DNA of 64,000 nt, taken from NCBI GenBank assembly GCA_030847615.1, contig JAUMIR010000004.1, positions 75,299,001 to 75,363,000 on the forward strand. Reading direction: 5' to 3'. The number at the start of each line of letters is the position of its first letter. Within the stretch, counting starts at the first letter, position 1. Below, one piece after another: positions 1-10,900 of the stretch. Position numbers and translations under genes: made by a program. A model generated the notes under the pieces. That model saw nothing but the letters and a program-made list of their open reading frames with translations, searched no databases and was not told the DNA's origin. The stretch comes from Gambelia wislizenii. Its lineage: Eukaryota > Chordata > Lepidosauria > Squamata > Crotaphytidae.

Positions 1-440
1 CTGTTCAGTATTTTCAAATTTATAAGATAGACTTACAAACCCATAATTTTTTTTTTGATTTACATTTATGGTCTTACTCCACTCCAATGACCAAAAGTAT
101 TCCCCAAAATCTACAATATAAATCTACCACCTGCGGGCTTTCTGAAGTGCTAGGGTGCAGGCAGCAAGTGAAGAAGCTTCCAGGAACAAGGTGCCTTGTG
201 ATAGCAATTGTGACAGACCCAAAATGCCTTGCTGCTGGAAGAGTGCTGCAGAAAACCCACCACTGAAAGAGGAGTCAGGCTTATATGGTAGGTTGGGGGG
301 GTCAGATCCAGAGATGTTATAATGGCAGCTCTGTCATTGTAACTATGTCTGATGATGCTGGCTTCCTGCTGCCTCCTTTTAACCAGTCTCTACAGACTGA
401 AAATTTGCTGAAGTAAGGCTTGAATGTAATCTTTCTAAAC

Positions 441-652
441 TACAGGTCGACCCCCGTATCCATGGGGGATATGTTCCAAGACCAACCATGGATAATAGAG
501 AACCCTATTATTTTCAATGAGACAAACCCCAGAAGCTGACCATAGAATTACATTGGAGGACCTAGAAATGCATAGAGGTAACTTTTTTTCCCCCAGACGT
601 GGCTAAGTGCAACTGTAAATACTGAATCAGTGGAGACAGGGATTGGCCTGTA
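441..652. mobile_element. Pogo/Tigger-like MITE
   Basis: The ends are CAGGTCGACCCCC and GGATTGGCCTG, flanked by TA. The interior matches other copies in this window that contain ATGGATAATAG and TTTTCAATG followed by a TAGAAATGC-like motif. It is non-autonomous with no transposase. TA target duplication and CAG ends fit the Tc1/mariner-pogo group. Confidence 0.65.
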
Positions 653-775
653 GTCTGTTTTCAGAAAAATCCTTGCTTTCACCCCCTTCTGCTTCTGAAC
701 ACCCACGAGAATGTTAGGAGCACATTTAAAAATGCACACGAAAACACATAAAAAGCAGGGTAAATTTCAGGTGTC

Positions 776-967
776 AGAGCCAGCATGATGTAGTGGTTGG
801 AGCATTGGACTGCAACTCTAGGAGACCAGGGTTTGAATCCTCACTCAGTCATAGAAACCCACCTTGTGCAAGTCACACTCTTCAGCCTCAGAGGAAGGCA
901 ACAGCAAACCCCCTTTGAACAAATCTGACCAAAAGTCGGAAATGACTTGAAGGCACACAATAACAAC
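776..967 (+). repeat. tRNA-derived CORE-like SINE
   Basis: It starts with a tRNA-like head containing GTAGTGGTTGGAG and the B-box-like GGTTTGAATCC. A MIR/CORE-like middle follows (GCAAGTCACACTCTTCAGCC), and the tail is GACTTGAAGGCACACAATAACAAC. The same family recurs at 17380, 17832, 36489, 43707 and 55145. Confidence 0.8.
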
Positions 968-1044
968 TTCAGACTCTAGACTTTTAATAGTCACACCAGA
1001 AGTGTATCTTATTTGGCCATATCCATTACTTAAGATCATAAGAT

Positions 1045-1168
1045 GAAAGGTGCACTTGTGTCCTGCTGGTCACTTCCCATGGGCAACTAGGTTGGCAACT
1101 GTGTGAACAGAGTGCTGAACCAGACAGGCCTTCAGTCTGATTTAGCAGGGCTCTTATGTTCTTATCAT
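1045..1168 (+). repeat. LINE 3' tail (reptilian CR1/L2-type)
   Basis: It contains GTGCTGAACCAGACAGGCCT and ends GCAGGGCTCTTATGTTCTTA, a well-known 3' terminal sequence of reptilian LINE copies. Only the non-coding tail is present. Confidence 0.6.
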
Positions 1169-4100
1169 ATTCACAAGAATGGTTCAACTATACACCTGCT
1201 TCTTTCTAATAGGATTACGATGGAAGCAATACAGATGGAAGGCCAAGATCACAAGAGGCTCTCAGCCTGTGTCCCAACATATTGCATCACAATCTATTCA
1301 AAGCCACCCCATCAGGCATACTGGCCTGCTGTTGGCTTGACTTTATTCCTCTCTGCTTTGAGCTTCAATTTTAGCAGCTTGCTCTTAGAAACCAGCAAGC
1401 CAGATCTCCATCTACTTTAGCACTCTAGGCTGTTTCAGCAGGCTAATTTACCAGCTCAGCATGGCACTAACAGCTTCTGCCTGTGACCAGTTCAGCTAAA
1501 TGCTTCCAAGTAGATAGATGGGAGACGTGCAAATTGTTCAGTAATCTGTGCTCTAGCAAGTGGCTGTCCTAGGGGACATCTTTCAGCACAAACAAACCTG
1601 GCACTCTTGGGAAGCGCTCAACCAAATCTCTCCTACAGCTAAAACCTGTTCAGACCAATTACTCATTTCCCAGCTGCTGCAGGCACACCACTGAGGTGGC
1701 CTGCAGTTCACATGAGAAAAATGAATTCTGGGTGGTGAACGTGGAGACCAGGAGGACCCCAAAGTGCAAAGCATATTAATGCTGTCCTAGGGCTGCACCA
1801 GGACATGGGAAATACTGTCTTGTTGATTCCAAGCCAATAATCAAGGATTCCCCTTTGACAGCCTCACATTCTTGCTGATCAAGGTTAACAGACTGCAGGT
1901 TTCTAGGAGGAAAATATGCCATGGGGAGAAGCAAGTACAAGAACCAGAATATTAGAACAACACATGTTGTCACCACCAGCTATTTCTAGAAAACAGGGAA
2001 AGCCCTGCCTTCTGTAATACAAAATCCTCAACATTCTTGTGGCTTGAATTGTAGCTTGATTTACACAGACCACTGTGCCAAAGAGAGAGGAGAGGAAGAG
2101 GCAAAGAGGGAAAAGCAGTTTGCATTTGTTGTGACAGCAACATAGGCTCAGCAATGTTACAGGGGTGAGGGGTAGAGGACTTGCCTGAGCACACCAGAAG
2201 ATCAAATATAAAGGGACTGAAGGGAAAATAAACACGCCAACTCCCAGGCTGGCCTAGTTTCTCTTATTCCAAAGGCATGTTGGGGAAAAGGAAGGCTTTG
2301 CACCCAGTGGATTTGGACATTATGGGAATTTTTAGATCTTAAGCTGTCATGGACCTTTACTTCTAGAGCTACTCTGGTTGATAATAACCTTGGAAATCTA
2401 GACTACCAAATGTTAACCCTCAAATGTGCAGCTTATGTAGCTGGCAGATTTTGCTACAGAACCAAATATCTACCTATATAGACTAGGAGATGGTACAGAG
2501 AAATAAATAAAAGAAATGGATGCCCAGTTCAAGCATCTCAATAATACTATGGATTGCGGGAAAGGGATAATGTACAGTAGTTTAAAAAAAAAAACACCAT
2601 GAAATTTATCAAGACTGGAGAAATAGGTTGTGTGTGCCTCAGTCAGGGATGGCTACCTTTAAAATCACACATACAAATCTTCTGCAGCTCAACTGCTGCA
2701 GGGGCTGCCTAAAGTGCCCACCTCTGTTCCACTACAGTACTAGAGACAACCTGACTATGAAATATGAGCTTCATTCAAAGTGTGTTGAGTTAGGGGCAAG
2801 TCACTTTCAGAAAAGCAGCTTCAGTTTAGCTCAGTGCAGCCATGTACTCCCAAGTAGAGCTGTCCTCGGACGGCAGCACTGAAGCAGACCACACTCTGGT
2901 CCCTGCCATTGGCCTCTTACAAAGAAGGAAGACTTGCTTGGCCCCATTCTCTTCAGCCAAAGAAGAGAAGCTGGAGAAAACTTGCTTCCTGCCAGAAAAA
3001 GAACCCTCTGTTTCCAGAGCTCAGAAAACCACCTTTTCTGAATGATAACATCCAGAAGCCCCTGGCAGCAACTGGGAGCTACTGTTCACAAAAGCAACTT
3101 TTCTAAGCTCTGTCTGTTGGGACTACAGAATGAAGAGCATTGCTGCCTCAGAGGAGTGCTGGCTGGCATGGATGCATGTGTGAGTTTGGGGGATTTATTT
3201 TCATTGTTGCAGCTGCACGCTGATTTGAGCATCATTTGGTTGAAAGGTGAGGGTGTGTATCTTCAAGAAAAATACAAGTAAAACAACATGAAGTTTCAGT
3301 GGCCCCAGTGATACCAGACAAGAAAGGCAAGTGATGGCTGGACAATTCAGAAGCAGTCCATGAGTCATGTGCACTCAATGTGCGGTGCCCTCATGCGTGG
3401 TGCCCTCTGGAAAGCAAAAGTGACCTGAGCCAGTCACAGCACCCATGCATTGCACAACCCTTCTGGCCTGACCGCCTCCCTCTAGCACTGTAAGGAGTTA
3501 GGGATAACCCAAGGGCCTCCGCAAGAACAGCTGCAGGACTGATGTGCCCTTCAGTCAAAAGGTGTTGAGAAGGATGGATTCCACCAGAGCAAAGAATAAG
3601 ACTTTAGCCTGGAGTATTATTCCTAGTAAGTTACTGTCTGGATTGCTAGCCTTACCATTACTCCTTATTGAAATGCATTTTACACAAATTGTTACTTGAT
3701 TTTCGGAATGTATTTTTTAAAATACAGTATATACATATAAAAAGTAATTAAAAAGCAAAACTTTGGATAATGCATTACTTTCTAAAGGTTAACACACTAT
3801 CCAATGTGTTATTTTACCTTCTGTTGATTGGTTTTTAAATATCCTTTAACAATCCCCCCCAAATTTCCAAAAATCCCCCAAATGACACCTCCAGAAATGT
3901 TACAGGAGCAGTAAGCAAAATGCTACCAGTCAATGTTAGTAGTTATAATTTTCAAAAAATAACCATGTTATGCCATCATTATCCCTCAAAGTAATGGATT
4001 GTAGATAATGCCCTTCATTTTTATTCTATCACTTCCAAGCTCTGAGTAAAATTACCAAGATCTACCTTAGAGGTCAACTTCTACAAAGTGATTACTGCCT

Positions 4101-4556
4101 TCCGTATATTTCCAAACTCTCTGCCTCTCATATTGATTCAGTTTCTTCACCCCATCAATATGCAGCACAACAACTTATTTCACTGCTGTTTATTAACAAT
4201 ATGTTTTCTCCAGTACTTTCAAGAGACAACTAGTGATTGCAGAAAACTTTCTAGCAGTACAGGTCTCTGAGAACTATACCCCTCCACTATGAAGTGGTTT
4301 CACCATCATGGGAAGGATCCCATGTTCTAAAACAGACTTATCTCACCATGAATGCATGTCTAAGTAAAGGAAACAATTACGGACACTTTTACCCCTTGAA
4401 AACTTGCCTGCCTTGAACTGAAGAGGACACAAATCCCATTGATTTTACTTTGTGATGGAGACCAAAGCAGCTGCTGCGTTTTACTTAACAAGTTCCATCC
4501 CAAAACAAAATCACAGTATCTATAGTGTCCAATACATGGAGTCCACATTCCCATCA
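1169..4556. other. Unassigned sequence 3' of BYSL
   Basis: I recognise no gene, RNA gene or clear repeat here apart from AT-rich stretches (3690-3960). In mammals CCND3 lies convergent beyond BYSL. I looked for its conserved C-terminal coding sequence on the plus strand and did not find it, so any CCND3 sequence here would be UTR only. Confidence 0.4.
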
Positions 4557-4562
4557 TTTATT
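4557..4562 (-). terminator. Candidate BYSL poly(A) signal overlapping the stop codon
   Basis: Immediately after the coding sequence the minus strand reads TGAATAAATG, so a canonical AATAAA shares its first A with the TGA stop. If used, cleavage 15-25 nt downstream would leave a 3' UTR of roughly 20-30 nt. A second AATAAA occurs at 4194-4189 on the minus strand and is the more conventional choice. Sequence alone cannot decide between them. Confidence 0.35.
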
Positions 4563-4910
4563 CACTCCATTGCCACTGGCTGTGTTACTTCCACGTCCCG
4601 ACACTTGGAGTTTACTAGCTCCCTGCGGATCTCCGGAGAGATCTGGGTATGGCTGTGGAACTTGAGCAACTCCAAAAGGGCTTCCTTCTGCTCTGAAGAC
4701 AAATCCTCTTTGTAACGCTGAGCAAAAGTCAAGAGACACTGGTGCCACAGGACAGGCAAGGTGCGCTTGTCTGTCCGGAAGGATAAGAAGTGAAAGACCA
4801 GGGCATCCACCACTCGGAAAGGTAAGGCATACTTCTTGTCAATGAGCAGACGGAGGAAGATACTGTTGGCACCACTGTACTCCATCTCAGCAATCTTTAG
4901 CATTGCAGCC
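4562..4910 (-). CDS. BYSL: BYSL coding exon 7 (terminal)
   Basis: Encodes residues 333-448, from [16 protein letters not shown] through [20 protein letters not shown] to the C-terminal VTQPVAME and TGA at 4564-4562. The acceptor is CTCCCACAG|GGCT. The conserved bystin domain ends around [11 protein letters not shown]; the last dozen residues are variable across vertebrates. Confidence 0.95.
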
Positions 4911-7900
4911 CTGTGGGAGTAAGAGCAAGGAGAGGCAAATGAGGTTCTCCTACACATCAGCATCATGAACGGCCCTCCAATTACCAAAATGAAGAGTTAC
5001 AACATGCTCAAGATGGCAGAGTTGGGAGAGAAAGAATCACTCAGGAGAACTCCTGCAGGATTCAAGGTTCCATTGAAAGAAAAACCCTTCCTTTATAACA
5101 ACGAGAAATTATTGGGTGGACTTAGGCATGGAGATAGCAAGCACAACAGGCACAGACCAAAAGGCAGTGCACTGCAGTGGCTGATGCCCAGAGTATACAA
5201 ATAGAAAGTCAGACTTGCCAAATTCTTTTGCTGACTGTGCTCCTATGCTTTTGGCAGGAAGAGTGTTCAAAATTGGTTTCTTTGGGGTAGGATCCCTATT
5301 TATTATTTATTTATTTATTTATTTCCTGCTTTCTCCCAGTATGGGACCCAAGGCAGCTCACAATATGTCAAAACCACATCCAGTTAAAACAAAATTACAA
5401 AAGCAATTAAACAGCCATATTTAAAACATTAATTTAAAACAGTTACAAGAGTAGTAAAAATTAACAATAATGATAAAAATATAGCACTCTCCAATTAAAA
5501 GTCTTTTTGCAACAGCAGGTAAACAGTCAAATGCCTGGGTAAATAAGGAGGGAGCCAACCCAGCCTCTTGTGGAGGGCTTTCCAGAGTGTGAGGGCAGCC
5601 ATTGAGAAGGCTCTCTCCCACATCCCTACCCACCATACCTCTGATGGTGGTGGCATTAAGATAGCCCTCCCCTGCGTATCTTCAAACTTGGGAATGCTCA
5701 TATTGGGAGATACAGTCTTTAAAGTAGGCTTGACCTAAGCCGAGCCTATGTGTAGGAAGTTATGTGTGGACACTGGTGTCTTTGCAAACATTCATGCTGA
5801 ACACATGGACAGGAGGAAGAAAATACAGTGGAGGCCATGATATGGGAGAATGCCAGAGACGAAGTCCCTCTCCCTGTTCTCTTCATCATTGCCCTACACA
5901 TGGATAACCTACGAAAAGCACTATATTGTGAAATGCAGGGATGGGCAAACAGTGGACCTCTAGACGTTTTTTGACTGAGACTCTCATAAGTTATAGTCCA
6001 CATCTGGAGGGTCACAAGTATCACTTATTTTTTTCTGGGTTTTTTTCTCCTTTCTTGTCCTAAGGTGTTGGCTATGGTCTGATTCTTATCAGTTAATCCC
6101 AACTAGAGTAAACCCTGAAGTCAACTGTTGAGTAGTGAGTGAACACATATGTAAATTCAACTGATTCAATTAGTCTACTCTGGTTAGGACCAATAACAGA
6201 ATTTGGACCTAACTTTTCTGCAGCTAGAATTCTGGGAGAGACAATGTGCTCTGAAATTATCTCCCTAGCAATCTTTCCCAATGTGCAGAAACATAGTAGT
6301 TCTGAGGCCAAAAGAGAAGAGCCCATGAAATGACTGAAAACCCTAGCTATAAAAGTGTGGAATGCTAAAACTGGAAAGCTGGCTTTACGCCAAACTCAAA
6401 CCCATTCAGATAACTGTATCACTATGGGGAAAGGAATCTTGGGTTTTAGGCAAAGTATCTGCTATACAGAATTCTTGAGCTCTAAGGAACAAGTACATAA
6501 ACCAAGGGTGGGGAAACTGGGGTGGCAAGCCACCTCTTCACTTTAGGCCAGATGATGTTGGGGGACACATCTATGCTTCCTGACACCAGTGATTCCTTGG
6601 GTGAAGCCCCTCTAGGGCAACATGAAAGTTCCTCAGCTACAGACCTAACGTTGCTTCTCCTTTGCTTTCTCTATATGGGAGAATGAAGTACAGAACATTC
6701 AGGCAGTTCCTGAAGTGTTGGCAGAATGTCCTGAACTCTCCACTCAAATTCCCAGCACACGGAAGATAAGCAGGAAGAAGTCCAGCTCCCAGCTACTAAC
6801 AACCCACATCTATCTCTTCAGGGTGGAACTGGGGGAACCTCTGTGAGCTGGATTAGGGGCCCCAGCAAGGTTTATCAGGCTCTCCCCTGACACAGACAAA
6901 TTAAGAAAATTTAGCAGGTGCTCTTGAGATGGCCACTTTTGTATTCACAATGCAGGCCCTCAGCCCAGCTACTAGCATGTCTTTAGAGAACATTCTGTCA
7001 GGAATAATCATATACAAGGATAGGAAGTTTTCCCTCCAAGACATCACAGAAAAATTTTAAAGCATGGTATCTGATCTCCAAGGGGATAAGACTGCATGGG
7101 AGAATAGTACAAACACATACCCACTTTTATCATTCAAAAATGATTGTCCTTCCATTAACAAATTAGCCCAGCTCTCCTTACCCAGAATGAAGGACAGGGA
7201 TAGAACACTTGGCAAGGATGCTGCCCACTATGATGGCTTCCCGTAGTGTGCATGTTCCTGACTCACACAAGGGGAGGAGGATACCTGCACAGAGAGGAAG
7301 GAGAGAGAATTACAGTTGCCCCTCCACATTCGCGAACTTAGCATTCGCGGTTATGCATATTCACGGTTTTGGGAGCCTCCCCACCCTTCCAAAAGCAGTG
7401 ACACGGGGCCTCTGGAGGCCCCGCAAAGGCCTTGGGGGGGAGGGGGGAGGGCCGGGGAGGCCTCCGTGGGGCCTCTGGTGACCCTCCGAAGGCCCTGCGA
7501 AGGCCTTGGGGGGAGGGGAGAGGGCCAGGGAGGCCTCTGCAGGGCCTCGGGAGGGTCTCTGGAGGCCCCATGAAGGGCTTGGAAGGCAGGGGGAGGCAGG
7601 GGGAAGCGACTATGGGGCCTCTGGAGGCCCCGTAGTCACTTTGGCGGGGGAGGGCGAGGGTAATAATTATTCGTGGAATTTTCACAATTGCGAGGGTCTG
7701 TGGAACCTAACCCCCACGAATGTGAAGGGACGACTGTACAGAAGCTTCTCTAATATAATACATAAAAGCATACATAACATCAGAAGTACAAACTGTTTTT
7801 TTAAAACCCAGAGCAGCAAAATAATTCAGCCTTCAGCATCTCAAAAAATGACCAACTGGCAGTCTTGAGCATGATGCAGTGCAGGCAATGCAGGCAGGTA

Positions 7901-10900
7901 CATTAGCAGTGCTGCAGCATGTACACACACCACAGCACCTCAGCATGGTTAAAATTACTCATCAAGAAAGCCCTGGCCCTAAATCTGCAAGACCTAAATA
8001 GAGCTGTTAATAATAGGGTCTCTCTGACAACTCTCATTCGTAGGAACACATAAGTTGAAGCAGACTTGGCAGCACATAATAACAGCCAATTTAAGAATAT
8101 CATCATCAGACCTACCTGTAGACCTTCCTATGAGGACCTGTCTACACTCAAGATCAAGCTAGAGCCACTGTTTTAAATGCAAAAGTATCTCTCAAAATGT
8201 TTAGAGCAAGATGGGGTGGGGTTTGCTTAAAAACAAAAGGGTGGTATGGGCTGAAGGTCACTGACTTTGCCCTGTATCTGTTAATCTCCTCCACATAGTG
8301 CCTCCCCTGGTGCTTTCCATCCAGCCAGGGTCATTTCCAGTACTAGAGTTTGGCTGACAGAAAACTCCTCAGATGACAGAGTACCAGAAAGTAAGTGGCA
8401 CAACACAAGAAGGTCCATTTCCAGCTCAGGTCCCTTCCTCTTTTTTTTTTTTTAAATGTTCCACAGTATTCTACAATTTAAAACAAATCCTCTCAAAATA
8501 TGATAGATTTCAATAAGTATTTTGCCAACTTTAAACTGCAAAGTTAATTTGTACTGCAACATTTGGAGACATACAAAAGCTGGTGGACAATTAAGTTCTA
8601 ACCAGAGCTTAGAAAGGTTTTGTTTGTTTTTGAACTACAATTCCAGAATCCCCCAGTTCCATACATTAGTCTGAAAGGAATGGATCACGTTTCTTTGAAC
8701 AGATAGAGGCTGGAATCCTGACGAGCCCATGTTCCGCAAACATCTAGGTGAGTTCAACCTAGAGACTGAGGTAGAGTTATCATATTTAGAAAGACAGGGC
8801 TTCTACCATCACATCCGATTTGCCTATTGTACACAATCAGTTTGCAGAGAGGATTAATAACTAGGGGTCCTTAAAACCAATCTGGCTCACTGAGCACCTC
8901 CACCTAGCCCTGCAGTGTCTGGCTCAAAGACAAGAACTGGATGGTGAGAAGGCTGCCTGCTACCCAAAAACCAGGATGGCAGTCCACTTAGTCCATTATC
9001 CTTTATCCACTCCTCAAAGTGGTCTTTTTTTTAAAGTTGAAGATGTTAAATTCAATAAATTCTATAGTCTTTGGATTCCACTTGTTACAGTAATGGAACA
9101 CAAAGCCCATTTCAACCTGCCCTTCTCCCAAATTTTCTCCAGTTTCTCTGCAAGGATGTTGTTACCCGGAGTCCAGTCTCCAGCTGCTGTTAGTCTCTGA
9201 TCCACTGGTGTTCACTCCTTGGTGCTGATCTTAGGACATGGTTTAGAGCCAGGTCAGCTGGTCACAATTAGTTCTTCTGTCATTCTCTATCCCTATCTTC
9301 AGCTTTTTCACCAACATATGTTTACCACCTGAGGATGATGACAATGATGATGATGCCATCAGTGGGCATAGAGCTCTACAAAGAGAAGAGGACAAGCCCT
9401 GCCCCAAGAAGCTTAGAGGCTGCAATACTTATATATCCAATTGCCACCAGCCACAGTTGCTCCTAAATATCAGGAGTCATTCCTGCCATCTTACTTAGTC
9501 AGTGGATATTCACTTATCTGTATTCACTTACAGTTTTAGTCCCTTATAACAGAACACCTTCAAAACTGAAATCACCATACAGTCTGGTGGAAAGGCTTAA
9601 TTTAGTTCTTAAAATGGAACCAGTGCTGATACTTTGCAATGTAAGCAGGTAGTGATGTAACTACAAATGAAATAAAAGAACCCCAGATTATTTTACATTC
9701 TGATCTGTTGTCGTTGGAAGTTCAGTGTCTCTTGTACCTTTGAACCATGCTCCAGGTTTGAACAACGCCTTCTTCAATGCCATGTAGAGATGGAAGTTGA
9801 GGCGTTTATATTCAGCAATGTCGTCCCTGATTCGTGGGAGAAGGACCAGATTGTAGAACCTCTGGGCCATCCTCTCTTTGAGATTTGAAGAAAAGATTCT
9901 GAGATGAATAACAAAAGCATGGGGGTGAAAGGGAGAAGAGTGGAAAGGGGAGGTGAGAACACTTAAATAAAAAATCTGAGGAGCAAACACATCATATTTC
10001 CTTGTCCTCACACTATACAGTACAAAGGCTAACAAGGCTACATCTATGCTATGGTTCCCCTCTTGACTTTCAACACTAGAGTTCTCTGGCTTTGGGGGGA
10101 TTTCATTCATTTGCAAAATTTCTATCCTGCCTTCTTAGTACCCATATCCAGGACATTTACAAATAAAATGCAAATCCTAACAGTATAAAATAAAAATAAA
10201 ATACAAAACAATGAGAAAATAAAGCCAGATCCTAAACTTCTTTGGTTATCATAAAAGTCTTTATGAAAATTCTTTATTACTTTCTAACTCTTTAAAAATC
10301 TTTATGATATGGAACAACAGTCATGAAATGGCGCTTATACCTATCCCTAAAGGCATCTCTATAAGAGGATATTCATCTTTGTAATGACTTATGTTTTCAG
10401 CCAGCTGTACTCTGCACTGTGTCAACAGCAAAAAAGAAGAGGAACCAGAGTTCTGTATGTGAAAGAACAAGAAATGGGCCACAGATGCATTAACACTTGT
10501 GGCTTCCCACAACTATAGACAGATCTGAGCACTGTACTCTGTTTGGGCCTTTCTAGTTTAAAGCAGTAGAACTAGAAAGGCCATTTTAATCTGACTCTGA
10601 ATATACTCTTTGACAAGTGTATATAAGCAGAAAAATACCACACAAAGTAGAAAAAAAACTTGTTTGGTTTTTGAACCGAAGGAAATCTTCATGCCCTGCA
10701 GTAATAGTGGGGAGTCCTTTCACGCGACACAATTTTTCACACTACACAATTATAGAACTATGATTCTACTTTAACTGTCATTGCTGCCTCCCTTCGAATC
10801 CTGGGATCTGTAGTCTGGTGAGGCACCAGAGCTCTCTGGTTGAGAATTCTAAACACCACTCCTTTAATTACAAACCACAGGATTCCATAGAATGTTGCAA

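Noticed and set aside
776..850. tRNA gene
   Set aside because: B-box-like sequence belongs to a SINE head followed by the SINE body; no complete cloverleaf expected.
1903..2235. 110-codon minus-strand frame
   Set aside because: Cys/Leu-rich with no recognisable domain, neighbours or homology; likely chance.
1..4556. Possible CCND3 (expected convergent neighbour of BYSL)
   Set aside because: No plus-strand stretch matched the conserved cyclin D3 C-terminus; the open frames here look random.
7338..7685. Open frames on both strands, rich in Pro, Gly and Arg
   Set aside because: They lie within the G-rich repeat body of a MITE; lack of stops comes from base composition.
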